Below are positions 11,010 through 23,138 of a stretch of 64,000 nt of DNA, piece by piece; position 1 is the first letter of the stretch, and every line of letters begins with the position of its first letter. Under the pieces are notes generated by a model. It was not told the origin of the DNA. It did no database searches and saw only the letters and a program-made list of their open reading frames with translations. The stretch comes from Coriaria nepalensis. Its lineage: Eukaryota > Streptophyta > Magnoliopsida > Cucurbitales > Coriariaceae. A program made the translations under genes and the position numbers. The stretch lies in NCBI GenBank assembly GCA_027186245.1, contig CP114487.1, positions 1,116,001-1,180,000 on the forward strand, given 5' to 3'.

Positions 11010-14000
11010 AAAGATGGACATATGCTGATTTTCCCCTCGAAAGTCCCAGTAGAGTTCTTCTCTTCGTTTAAATCTGTTTAAATATAATATATCTGTAATC
11101 TTGTTTAGTTGCACTCTTGGTGAGCTTTGTATAATAAGAATCAAGCGTTTTTCTGAAATATCTAAGCTTATTGTTAATTAGTCTTCAAGATTACGGTTAC
11201 AAGTTCCAAACTTCTTTCAAGATTACAGTCTTCAAGATCCCTAATGAAACGATATGTCGTTAGATGTTTAACCGTCGCCCATGTAGAGGCCCGGAAAGTT
11301 TGATCCTAGGCTCATTCTCTCATGCAAAATTGCAACGTACAACTTTATTTTACTCCATAAAGAAGGGAACAATATATCTATAAGCTCAGCTTTTTCTCTT
11401 GTGAATGAATCATAGCAGTCACGTCGTCCTGGTATCAACTCTGGTTTTCCCATGTGAACAAATTGTAGATTCACAAAATTCTTAAAAGGCAACTTGGTAG
11501 CAACAAAATCCAACAAAAGATTAGACAAACTTTATTCATTCAGAGTAGAGAAACACATGGGGGTGGCATGTCATACATCATCCCATGCATAGCTGGCTCC
11601 ACGAACAAACACTAAAAAACGAAAACACAATCTGAATCCTATCTTTTTTATTGGGCCCATCTGGAAAAAACTCCACAACCCTTTTTTTTTTTTGCGGATT
11701 TGCTTTTCTAGATCTTCAAGACAAGTTATGGTGGTAGTTGGTGTTTAATTACAGCATACCTTAATTATTGTAAGAAATCCAGACCAAAGTAAACATGGTA
11801 ATGAGGGTTAAGTTTTGGTGGGGAGTAACATCAGAAGTATCCAGATCTACGTAAGCATGAATGTGGCTCTTCTCTATCTCTGTCAATAGTTATGTCTCAA
11901 CTCTTGATCTAGACAGTGAAACCATCTGTATTACTTGTTGGGTACTGATTGAAGTACGACCAATTTCCTTTTCTAATCGGGTCATCTTCTTCAACACTAA
12001 AACGTTCATGATAAACAACTTTGGTCTAATCATTACCGCAAGGCAGCAAGCTACTCGACCTGTTGCAATTCGTGAATTCCCCACGTTATAAGGTGGACCC
12101 ATAAGATTAAGCTTTTAGTTTAACTTTTACCTTTTCTTCTATTAAGTAGACCTCTATTATGAATTAGCTAGATTTGTAAGGGCATGGGTGGCAGGTGGTG
12201 GCGCCACCGCCCAAGTGGCTCACTGATAGAAAAGGTGACGGCCCACCTTGAAAAGGTGGGAAATATCAACCACAATCTCTTTCTTTTCTACGATCAGATC
12301 AGCATTCGCAATCTATTTTCAAACCATGTTTCCCTACAGAGGTTTTAGACTATTTGCATATAAACACATCAAGAATCTAAACACCAATAATTGGAAATTG
12401 TCATGGGAAAATAATAATCAATATTACTAGAATCTTATAACCTTCAAAGAAAAAAACTGTTGTCATTAATTTGACCAATTTGTGAGAGAAGATCGAGCTT
12501 GCCGACAGACCTCTTTTCTAGTACTACTACCATCCTTCATTATTATTTCAATATAAATGTGTTTCGTAGACTCATTTGCATGCTTGTAGTTGCGGATAGA
12601 ATTTCATGTGAACTTCATTTAAGAAATGAGACTCCCATCATATTTTGTTTCTTTTAATTCAATCTACTTTTGAATCTGCATATATAATTTGATATCTCAT
12701 AATTATAATTAATCTCTAACTTAGTCTAATCATCTATATTCCTTGTCCTTGAAAATGTGAAATAATAATGAATATTTTAATCATGTGTTGCAAGATCAAG
12801 AAAGGACATCATTAAGAGTTAAAAGACTAAAATAACAAAATGAAGCAATCGATGGGGTCACGACAAAAGGACAGCAGAAGAAAGAAAGAAGATGACTGTT
12901 CCTCTACAATTTTTCTATTTATTTATTGTTATTATTAAAGCAATCTTAACTACTGTTTCCAGGTGACATATATCTACAGTGAATCATAATCTCATTTACA
13001 TTCAAAATTACAGAGTATATTAATACATAATTAACACTCATGTATATCGAGTATGTAAATTTATACGTAGAATGTAATCAGAAAGAAAAAAGGAATATCA
13101 TAACGTAAATTTCGTACCATGCGCTTCAAGATCTGGTAAAAAGCATTAATGACAGCCAAAATGGGCACATTTTTCTTCTTCTTCTTCTTCTTCTCATCAG
13201 TCCTCCTAACCAATCCGCACTCCACGAGCCGTTATGAACAGTGATTGGGCTGGCTGAACTGAACCGAATCTTGCAATTTTTACAGGGAGAGCGTTGGAGA
13301 GAGACACAGAGACGAAACGGGGAGATGGGGTAGGGGAGTTTTTGTGTTTGATCCCAAATGCTGTGTCAAAAAGATCACATTTTGCAGTTTTGCTGAGAGA
13401 CCCTTTTGCTGAAATTTAATATTTTGCTCTGATTAGAACCTATCACCTGAGTTTTGAGTTTATTTGGTAAGTTTTCATGTATGGTTCATCAAAAAGATCA
13501 TTTTATTTTTTTGGCCTGTTTTCCTTCAGCTTGCCGGTTTCATTGAGCAGTCTTGCTCTCTCATTCCAAGCTAGCACGGTTCTGACTACTTGAAATTATA
13601 TATTTGCTTTCAAGGGGATTTTGACGAGAAATTTGGTTATGTTTTTTTTTATTTTTATTCTCCAACCATATAGCATAAAATCTGACAGAGCCATAATAGT
13701 GTGAATGATCTAAGTTTGATCTAGTTTCTCTTTTCTTTTGGGTTAGTGAGTTTCTGATTTGTGTATATCAAGAGCTGCTTTTACTGGTGTTGCTGTTTAG
13801 ATTCTGTATTTAAAAATTTAATTTCAAAATTTTAGCTTCCGAAGAACATTTTTCCTCGGCCTAATTGATCTTCACTTACAGGTGCAGAAAGTGAGTGATA
13901 CATTTTTTATTATTATTCTGGCCTGGATCCATTACTTGGGATTCTATTACTGGTATAAAGACCAGACCCTTCCCAGGCCGAAACCAGTTGTATGGTTTTT

Positions 14001-14013
14001 ATTTGCCGGAGTG
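11010..14013. other. Intergenic region plus the 5' leader and leader intron of the NET1 gene
   Basis: The TSO1-like 3' UTR probably ends near 11150. The middle part is AT-rich and shows no coding signal. A perfect 12-bp palindrome GGTGGCGCCACC lies at 12197-12208, and an 8-bp stem, 3-base loop hairpin at 12242-12260. A CTT microsatellite sits near 13172-13195. The NET1 leader seems to begin around 13290-13330 and to be split by an intron at 13467-13881 (donor GTAAGT, acceptor TTACAG). The in-frame ATG-free stretch before 14014 supports the chosen start. Confidence 0.6.
13467..13881 (+). other. Probable 5' UTR intron of the NET1 gene
   Basis: A GTAAGT donor follows a purine-rich leader, and a T-rich tract with TTACAG precedes GTGCAG at 13882. 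Leader introns are common in long plant cytoskeletal genes. This is inferred from splice signals only. Confidence 0.5.
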
Positions 14014-17000
14014 ATGGCAACTTTATTACATTCCGAATCTCGCCGGTTATACTCTTGGTGGTGGGACAGCCATATCAGCCCCAAAAACTCCAAATGGCTC
14101 CAAGAAAATCTTACTGGTATAGTATTCATTTTCTCCCTAACATATTTTTAGTCATTACCATACGGATATGTTAATTTCTCTAATGATTATGGAATGTGAT
14201 TAAGTAGATCTGGTTTTTTTTCAAATTGTAGATATGGATGTGAAAGTAAAAGCAATGATCAAGCTGATTGAAGAGGATGCAGATTCTTTTGCAAGGAGGG
14301 CAGAAATGTATTACAAAAAACGTCCTGAGCTTATGAAGCTTGTCGAGGAATTCTACAGAGCTTACCGGGCACTAGCAGAGAGATATGATCATGCTACTGT
14401 GGAGCTCCGTCAAGCCCATCGAACCATGGAAGAAGCATTTCCAAACCAAGTTCCCTCTTACATAACAGGTGATGATTCCCCCTCAGATTATTCCCTTCAA
14501 GGGAGTGGACCCCACACCCCAGAAATACCTCATCCAGACCGAGCTTTATATGACCCAGACGACTTGCATAAGGATGTATTAGGACTCTCTTCTTCCAATT
14601 TTTCTATGGAGGGATTGGATGCTGGAAAAATCAAAAGGGGTCTGAAACAACTCGATGAGATGTTTTCTGGCAGAAGGGTTAAAAGAGACCTGAATTTTCA
14701 TGGAGCAGAAGAGAGCAAACAAATTGAAGCCGTGGGGAAATATGAAGCGGAAATTCAATCTTTGAAGGAGAAATTATCCAAGATAGAAGCTGAAAAAGAA
14801 GCTGTTTTTCTTAAATACCAGCAGGCCTTGGAGAATCTATCCAACCTGGAGAGAGAACTTGATCACATGCGAAATGAAGCTGGTGGGCTTGATGCACGAG
14901 CCAGCAAATCTGAGATTGAAATAAAAGTATTGAAGGAAGCACTTCTACAAATGGGAGCAGAGAGGGATGCTGGTCTTATTCAGTATAATCAGTGTTTGGA
15001 AAGGATATCAAGCCTTGAGATTTCATTAACTCAAGCCAGGGAGAATTCCAAGGGTCTTGATGAGAGAGCTCTTAAGGCAGAAATTGAAGCTCAGAATCTC
15101 AAGCAGCAACTTTCAACTGTAGAGGCTGAAAAGGAAGCGAGTCATCTTCAGGTAAAAAAATGCCTGGAGAAGATATCTGTTTTGGAGACTAAAATTTCTG
15201 TTGCAGAGGAAAATGCAAGAATGCTTAACGAGCAAATTAAAAGAGCAGAAGACGAAGCCATGGCACTGAAGAAAGCTTTTGAAAAACTCAATGAAGAGAA
15301 AGAAGCAACATCTCTCAAGTACCTGCAGTGCTTGGAGATAATAGCCCAGATGGAGAGTCAGATTTCTCGTGCTCAAGATGATGCAAAACGCTTGAGAGAC
15401 GAACTTACGATCGTGGTGGCAAATTTAGAGAGTAAAGAAGAAAGGTGCAGTTTATTGGAGGAATCAAATCAATCTTTGCAATTTGAAGCTGGGAATCTGG
15501 TGGATGAGATCAAGATGAAGGATCAAGAGCTTCAGCAGAAACAAGATGAGTTGAAGAAGCTTCAGATTCTGATGCAGGAGGAGCAGTCTAGATTTTCACA
15601 AGTCGAAACCAGTCTGGAAGCTTTACAGAACCTCCATTATCAGTCTCAAGAGGAGCAGAAAGCTTTTTCAGTGGAGCTTAAGAATGGTCTCCAAATGTTG
15701 AGTGATTTGGATAAGCACAAACATGAGATGGAGGAAGAACTTCAAAAGGTTAAGGACGAAAACAGGGGCCTGAATGAAGTTAACTCCTCTTCAACTGTAT
15801 ATATAAACAATTTAGAGAATGAAATTTTAAGCCTGAAAGAGATAAAGGAGAAGCTTGAAGAAGAGGTGGTGAAAAGAGCGGATCAAAGCAATGCATTGGG
15901 GCAGGAGATTCACCATTTGAGAGAAGAAATCAAGGGCTTGAACGGAAGATATCAGGCTGTAATAGAGCAAGTTGAGGCATTAGGCTTGAATCCGGAAAGG
16001 CTTGGATCCTCTGTTAAGGATTTGCAAGATGAGAATGCAAAGCTTAGAGAAGAACATGAGAAGGAGAAAGACAAGAGAGAAGCTCTGTACAAGAAGTTGA
16101 ATCATATGGATAAAATTTCAAAAGAGAATGCTGTTCTTGGGATTTCCTTAGCAGAAATGAATGGAGAGTTACAAGGGCTTAGAGAGAAGGTGAATCGGTT
16201 TCAAGAATCAAGCGAATTTCTTCGGGGAGAGAAATCATCTCTAGTTGAAGAGAAAGCCACTTTGATTTCTCAGTTGCAGATTATAACTGAAAACATGAAG
16301 GGTCTCTTAGAGCGGAATACCTCACTTGAGAACTCCTTAAGAGGTGCATATGTCGAGCTTGAAGGCTTGAGGGTAAAGTCAAATAGCTTAGAACAATTTT
16401 GTGAGCTGCTGAAGAATGAAAAGTCCAATCTTCAAGATGAAAGAAGTTCTCTTGTGTCTAGATTGGAAAATGTTGAATTCAGATTGAAAAATCTAGAAAC
16501 AAGGTTTTCGAAACTAGAAGATAAGTGTTTGGATCTGGAAAATGAAAGAGCCTCTGCACTTTATCAGGTTGAAGAACTAAGGTCTTTTATTCTCGTTGAA
16601 AAACAAGAGCATGTAAGTTGTAAGCAGTCTACTGAGGCCAGACTGGTAGGTTTGGAGAAAGATGTTCATGTCCTGGAAGAGGAAAGTAGATTGGGGAAGA
16701 AGGAGTTTGAAGAAGAACTAGACAGGGCTGTAAATGCTCAGATAGAGATCTTCATACTGCAAAAGTTTATAAAGGATTTGGAAGAGAGGAATTTCTCTTT
16801 GTCAATTGAATGTCAAAAGCACGATGAAGCATCTAAAATGTCTGATAAATTGATCATGGAGTTGGAAGCTGAAAATCTTGAGCAACAGGTTGAAGTGAAA
16901 TTATTGGTGGATGAAATTGAAAAATTAAGAGCAGGGATTATTCATATATTCTGGGCTCTTCAATTTGAGAAAGATAATGGACATGGAGGCAATTTGGAGA

Positions 17001-19318
17001 AGAAGATTGGACAGATGCAGATTCCTATGGTGGATATTTTTGATATGATCGAGGATTTGAAAACCTCTCTTGTCGAAAATGAGGATGATAAGCATCGGTT
17101 TCTGTTTAATAATTCTGTCCTTTTAACTGTTCTCAAGCAACTGGAATTAGAAGGTTCACAATTCGAGTCAGAGAAAAATATTCTTGAGCAGGACTTCAAG
17201 TTTGAAAAAAAGCATCTTACTTTGCTCGAAGTAGATAACTGCAAGCTTGGTGAGAGAAATGAGCAGTTGATGTTGGAAGCTAGCCAGAGAGAGAAGCACA
17301 GGCAAGTTCTTGAAGCGGAACTTGAAGCTCTTAATGTCAAGCTAATTGATTTGCAGGGGGATTATCTGGCATTGAAGGAAGAAAATTCAAGTATTATTCA
17401 AGAAAAAGCATCTTTGTTTAAGAAATGTTTGGATCTTGAAGATGTAAAGCATTCCCTGGAAGAGGACAATAGTGTAATCCTTCAAGAGGCAGTAGCTCTG
17501 GACATTTTCTCTTTGGTTTCTGAAAGCTTTATGACAGAGAAAGCTGTTCAAATCAAAGCGCTTGTTGAAGATTTTCAAAGTCTCCATTTGGTTAATGGCA
17601 GATTAAAGGGAGAAATTGGGAATTTGGAAGAGAAGGTGGAGGTGAAAGAAGTGGAAAATCTCTGTGTCAAAGAGTTGGTCGAGGAGTTGACCAGGGAGTT
17701 GCATGAAGTCAAAGTCTTGAACATTGAATTATGTAATACTGTTGAAGAACTGAAGATGGAATGTGAAGAATCATTTGTGATCAGGGAATGTTTAAAGAGT
17801 GAGAATACAAATATGAAGAATGAAGTGAATATTCTGCATAAGGAAATTAATGAATACCGGATTCGGGAAGAGAATCTCAGCTCGGATCTTCAGGAGAGAA
17901 GAGACGAGTTTGAACTATGGGAGTCTGAAGCTGCTACTTTTTATTTCGATCTTCAACTCTCTGCCATTAATGAAGTTTTCCTCGAAAACAAGGTCTATGA
18001 GCTTACTCAAGTTTGTGAAAATATCTCAGAAGAAAGCGTTGCAAAAAGCATGGAGATTCACCGGTTGAAGGACAGAGTGAATTTCATGGAAAGTGAAATT
18101 GGAGAAATCAAAGCCGAGTTATCTGCATATGCACCTGCTGTAGCTGCTTTAAGAAATAATGTAGAATCGCTCGAGCAGAATGTCGTTCCTTGGACTAAGG
18201 ATCTCTGGGCAGATAATCAAGATGAAAAGGTCACCTTCTTTGCTTTTTATTTTTTTTATTTTTTTCAGGACAAGTTTGTTTTAATTACTTTCTGAATCCC
18301 AATGCTTCTTCTTCAATGCGCGTATCTCCAGGATGGAAGCTGGAAAGAGGTCAAAGAAGATCAAGGTAGAGTGATAAACAATGGGGTTGCAGATTTGCGG
18401 AAGATTGAGGCCCGGATAAAAGTGATTGAAAAGGAGGTGTTAAAAGACAGGGACAAGCTTGTGAAGCAAGAAACCATTTTAGATGTGGAAGCGGTAAAGA
18501 AATCGACGAGGAATCTCAAATCAGGAGGAACGTCTTATCAAGAGAGGAATCTGAACAAACCCGAGAATGGGATATTAATGAAAGACATTCTACTGGATCA
18601 AGCCTCGGATTTTACTCCTTTGAGCCGAAGAAGAAGTAGAAGGAAGAGCAATGGGGCTAGTGACCAGATGCTCGAGCTATGGAAAACTTCTGAGAAGAGT
18701 CGGGATTTTTCTTCAGAGCTGCAGATTGAGAAAGAGCTTGGAATTGACAGGTTGGAGTTATTTTCCCCAAGCAGTAGAGGACATAGACAGGGGGACAAGA
18801 AAAGAAAGATCATAAAGCGGCTTGCTTCGGACGCTCAGAAGCTGTTGAATATTCAATCAACTACTCAGGAATTGAAGAAGAGATTGGAGACAACAAAAAA
18901 CCGAAACCATAGGGCAGGGAATAACAATGAATATGAGACGGTCAAAAGACAGTTGGAAGAAGTTGAAGATGATGTTTTTCATCTGGTCAACATGAATGGT
19001 CAAATGATAAATGATATTGAAGATACTCCATTTTCATCTTTGGATGGGACAGAAACCAGTGTTGAGCCCAGAATTACTGTGACGGAACAGGCGAGGAGAT
19101 GGTCGGAGAAGATTGGACGGTTACAGTTGGAGGTGGAGAAGATCCAGCATGCTTTGGTGAAAATGGAAGATGCAAAGAGCTGGAAAGGGAAGAACAGATT
19201 CTCTAAGAGTAGCACCGGCATTCTTCTGAGGGACTTCATTTATACGAGCAGGGGACGAACTGAGAGGAAGAAGAAAGGTTGCTTTTGTGGGTGTTCAAGA
19301 CCTACAACTAGTGACTGA
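14014..19318 (+). CDS. NET1A: NET1-type actin-binding coiled-coil protein (NAB/KIP1-like domain)
   Basis: Three coding exons: 14014-14116, a 4-kb exon 14232-18229, and 18332-19318, giving 1695 aa, close to Arabidopsis NET1A. The N-terminus is a NAB actin-binding domain (residues about 10-90): [24 protein letters not shown] split by intron 1, [19 protein letters not shown] and [24 protein letters not shown]. Everything after about residue 170 is Glu/Lys/Leu-rich heptad coiled coil with repeated EIEALK- and SLEN-type segments. The C-terminal exon keeps the conserved [19 protein letters not shown] and ends in a basic Cys-rich tail ([12 protein letters not shown]). NET proteins tie actin filaments to membranes; NET1A labels the plasma membrane and plasmodesmata. 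The position matches At3g22790/At4g14760. Confidence 0.96.
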
Positions 19319-19838
19319 GGTTTTTCATTTTGCCAACCTTTGCCCCCTGAGACATCGTTAGTATTATGTTTAGAGGTTGATGTTATAACCTGTTGGAGAC
19401 TTTTTTTCAAGGTTTAGGTTGAACCATAAGAAAGAAACTATAGAGGCGCTGAATTCTTGCAAACATTTTCATCGTCTTTTTTCAAACATTTAACAACTTG
19501 ATCAATGTTAGTAAATAATCTCAGTTGGAGAGAAGCTCTTATTTTATCAAACACATAAAAAGTATGTGATTCCTATGTTCCCATAAACAGAACAACATGC
19601 TGTTGTTCAGACCAGTAAGTCGGGGGATTACGAGCATTACACTTCGAAAGTAATGCATTAACAAGACGATTTTCAATCACAAGATCATGAGAAAAAATAG
19701 AAAAATGTGTTTCATTGATAAATAAAAAACAGTTTTCTTGATTCATTCCACTAACCAAAAAACAGAATCCCTTGAACTATTCAAGTTTTCATAACATTAA
19801 AATGATTCCACACAACTCTAAAACAAAATGAGATTAGC
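19319..19838. other. Convergent 3' region between NET1 and S3a genes
   Basis: This stretch should hold the 3' UTRs of the two convergent genes. Composition is ordinary and no other coding signal is visible. Confidence 0.6.
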
Positions 19839-21704
19839 TCAAGCTCCTACAACTTCAGTAGGGGCCTCTTCCACTGTCTCCTCAGCAGGCCTCTCCACCT
19901 TTACTCCAACATCTTCGGTATAGTCACCATGAACCTACATATACAACATTCCCACAATCCCACAATGAGCAAACAATGTTGCAAGAATTCAAAAGGAAAA
20001 GAAAAGCTTTCAAGACAAGGCTGGTTGAGCCATACCTCCATCAACTTTCCAAGATCAAACTTTGGAGATTTCAGGATTTTGACTTTCCGGATAAACACAT
20101 TTTGCAGTGGGTAGATTCCTGTGGTTGACTTCTCAATCTCTTTACCGATTGATTCCACGATGAACTTGCGAACCAAGTCCTTCAGATCACAAGACGAAGC
20201 CTGGTTCACCATAATCTCTCTCATCTTACGACGGATCTAACACAAGGAAAACAACAATTTAACATCAGTATCCATACAAAACAGACAATCACATAATTAT
20301 TGTGTATAATACTGAAACTAATTGACTTTACAAAGATTAACAATCTACTCACCTGCTTGACTTGGCTGGATTGTGCATAACAGGTCTTCTTAATCTGCTT
20401 TGGGCGCTTCTTAGTGAATCCAATGCAGAACATCCTCAGAGTGTAGTTGTCAGTGGTCTTGACATCCACATGCGCTTCTATCAAAGTATGTGATTTCCGA
20501 ACCAAGGAACGCAACTTGTCAGTTGTAAAACTCATTCCCTGGTTATTTTGAAAGAAACAACGAGACACTTGTCAAATACTAGTTTAACAAAGAAGTTTGA
20601 ATAACCAGAGAGGAATTGAAAAGAAAAGAAAATACAACATACCCAGAAATTTGTAAGAACATTCTTCCCCTGGGTGTCTTCAGCTCTCAATCGAATTTTC
20701 CTGAAAGCTTGTTCCTCATCCTCATGGAGGTCAGCAAGAGATACCTCAAAAACTCTATGTTTGAGTCCTTCAGAAGCAATCTGTTAAGAAAAATTGTTGG
20801 TGTTACACAAACCAATACAAGCTTATCAACAAAAGTGCATGGACGGAAATAAAAACTTAGATTTACGAGTTTATCATCACAGTAAAACCCAAATAAACAT
20901 ACAGCTTGAAACAACAGTGAGAGTTTACCACATTCACACGTTCACACCTAGAATGATTAAAATCACAACTGGAATTCCAATTCATCTTTAAACAGTTAAG
21001 AGTGAGTAGTGGAGCAGTAATCCAGAATTCATGATTTCTAACAAGGTTAAGGCGATCAATTCGATTTTTATAACCTGATATCTCACAAATAACACAAAAA
21101 ACGCATATATCAAAACTCATAAAATGGAATATAGGTTGTTACTCAAAGAGACAGATTCCAGTACCAATCTAAATGTCTCATTCCCGTCTTAAAACCAACT
21201 CCGTGACAGAGCCGACATGTTTCATAACAATGTCAAGAATTTAAATCAAGTCTAGGTTTAGTTTCAAAGCAGATAGACGAAGAGGAAATGAACTTGCAAT
21301 AAACTCAACTTACTTCCGCCTCCATCATCATTACCTACAAACTTACAAAACAGAAAATAACAAAAAATAAAAAATAAAAATTTAAGAGCAGAGTGATTTA
21401 GGAACACATGCCTTTGTGCCCTGAGTACGGCTAACTAGAGTCTTGCCCACATTCTTGACTTGGAACACAGACGGAGCCTTTATGTCATACCAATCCTTCT
21501 TGGCAAATGGATCGGTGCTGAAAAAATTAGATTGAAAGTGAGAAACCAGATTGTAACACGAGAGAGAGAAGATAAAAAGTAAGATCTGACACCCCAAAAA
21601 AAAAAAAAAAAAAAAAGTAAAACGGAAAAGAGTAAACGTGCTCACGCTTTCTTCTTTCCCCCCTTCTTTCCCTTGGATATTCGCTTGTTCTTTCCGACCG
21701 CCAT
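19839..21704 (-). CDS. RPS3A: 40S ribosomal protein S3a (eS1)
   Basis: Six coding exons: 21704-21646, 21517-21412, 20780-20643, 20538-20353, 20236-20036, 19934-19839, giving 261 aa, the usual plant length. The start reads [20 protein letters not shown], followed by [66 protein letters not shown] and a C-terminus [17 protein letters not shown]. These are eS1 signatures; the protein sits at the mRNA exit region of the small ribosomal subunit. Intron 2 (20781-21411) begins with GC rather than GT; all other introns are GT-AG. A telo-box AAACCCTA lies upstream at 21773-21780. The gene is not part of the Arabidopsis syntenic set I recall. Confidence 0.96.
20781..21411 (-). other. GC-AG intron in the S3a gene
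   Basis: Exon 2 must end at 21412 to join SRTQGTK to IASEGLKH in frame. The intron then begins GCATGT on the coding strand and ends TTAACAG. No GT within reach gives a frame that fits the conserved protein. GC-AG introns are a small minority in plants and can be regulated. Confidence 0.8.
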
Positions 21705-21772
21705 TATTGGTGGAGCCGACGACCTTAGGGCAGTAACCGAAAGAAAAGCAGCAACAAATCCTCAGAGAGGCA

Positions 21773-21780
21773 AAACCCTA
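21773..21780. promoter_or_regulatory. Telo-box upstream of the S3a gene
   Basis: AAACCCTA lies 69-76 bp upstream of the S3a ATG, in the leader or core promoter. This element is typical of plant ribosomal-protein genes and is linked to expression in dividing cells. Its function here is inferred from position. Confidence 0.6.
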
Positions 21781-22089
21781 ATCTTATTTGTGCATTTATA
21801 TAGCTCCAAGATTGCGCTGTGTTTATTGGTTGAATAAGGGTTCTTTTGTCTTTCCCAAACTTTTTTTTTTTTTTCGGCCAGTTCGTCGTCCCACGACACC
21901 GTTTCAAGAAAAATATATTCTTATCTTCTAACATCTTTACTCGGATAATTTTCTTGGACAAAAAGTGTGGTGGATCATATTATATATAAGATTAACATGA
22001 TTAATATAATATATACGACGTAATTATGTAATTTTAATATATTTAATTAAAATAATTTTATTTAATAATTTTTTTACTAATAATTATTT
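21781..22089. other. Spacer between S3a promoter and LRX relic
   Basis: AT-rich spacer with a T homopolymer near 21861. No coding signal. Confidence 0.5.
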
Positions 22090-22600
22090 TATATAAATTT
22101 TAATATCATTTATGTGTCTACGATCATCTTTTTTAAAAAATTTTAAACGGATCGTCGGTTCATCACATAAATAGTTATCGAAATAAGTAAAGTTCTCCAA
22201 CTTATGCAACAAGCATATGCTCTCCAGAATTGTCCCTGAAAACTTATTGTTCGTTATGTTCAACCGCTTCAAGCTCTTCATCCTAGTTATTGATTTCGAC
22301 AATGGCCCAACAAGACTGTTGTCACTAACGTCAAATACTGTCTGTTTGCTTAGCAACCCTATTTCATATGGTGTTTAACACCTTGTTGATCCACTATCTT
22401 TGATAATCATCTCATCAGTGTGTCATTCTTTTTCCCTATAAGGAGATGGGGGCGAAAATTTTGTTGTTGCTAATATTGAGCTTGGAAAGAAATTTAAGAT
22501 GATGGAAGCTCGGAGGGATTGTTCCATAAAAGCGTTGACGACAGGAAAGAGAGTGAGGTCGGTTAAGAAACCGAGTTCTTTGGATAAGAAACTGATGGTT
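22090..22600 (-). pseudogene. Relic of a leucine-rich-repeat extensin (LRX) gene
   Basis: The minus strand from about 22355 to 22110 reads like the end of an LRX LRR domain: TVFDVSDNSLVGPL, KSITRMKSLKRLNITNNKFSG, ILESICLLHKLENFTYFDNYL and CDEPTIRLKFFKKDDRR. In intact LRX proteins these correspond to the last LRRs and the CxxP/KDDRxNC hinge before the extensin domain. A second scrap at about 22530-22590 reads LSKELGFLTDLTLF, an earlier LRR, in a broken context. There is no extensin domain, no signal peptide and no continuous frame. LRX proteins are cell-wall proteins that bind RALF peptides. The place beside NET1 matches At3g22800 (LRX6), so this looks like the decayed ortholog. Confidence 0.75.
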
Positions 22601-23138
22601 TAAGTATATTTCAGTTATATTTACTCATACTTTTTTTATAAAATAAAATATCAAATAATTAAAATTAATTTATATACAATTCCAATCATAAATCTAAATT
22701 AATGTATAATTTAAACAATCGAATCTAAATACTTTCTATTTAATTTTTATTTATTTTTTGGTCCCTAATCTAAATTTCTGTCCTTTTGGGAATGAAAAAA
22801 TATATATATACATAAACTTCCGTCCATCGACCATCAAACGCAATTACCATGCACGGTTTTAGTTAAAAGTAGACAATTTTTCACTTTCTCCAAAACGACA
22901 TTGGAAGATGCGTTTTACTGGGAAAAAGAAAAATCCCTAGGATTATCAGAGCACTCCTCTCGCGAAGCTGGTGCTATCTGTTGGTCTTAGTCTGTATCGC
23001 AAGATCAACAGAAACTTAAAACAAAACCGAAGAAGAAAGAACGTCGTCTAAAACCCTAGTGTAGTAGCGTGGTAGTAATCTTAGGAACAAGACGAAGATC
23101 AGAGCGCTGCAGCATATATCACTTCCTTATATACAACA
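22601..23138. other. Promoter and leader of the TPR3-like gene
   Basis: AT-rich to about 22860, with a TA run at 22800-22811, then a leader of mixed composition containing AAACCCTAG (about 23050) before the ATG. No other gene. Confidence 0.5.

Noticed and set aside
13882..14151. Open frame ahead of the NET1 start
   Set aside because: It lies in the 5' leader, in a different frame from the NAB domain; shadow frame.
16960..17340. 126-codon minus-strand frame inside the NET1 exon
   Set aside because: Antisense shadow of coiled-coil coding sequence with skewed codon use.
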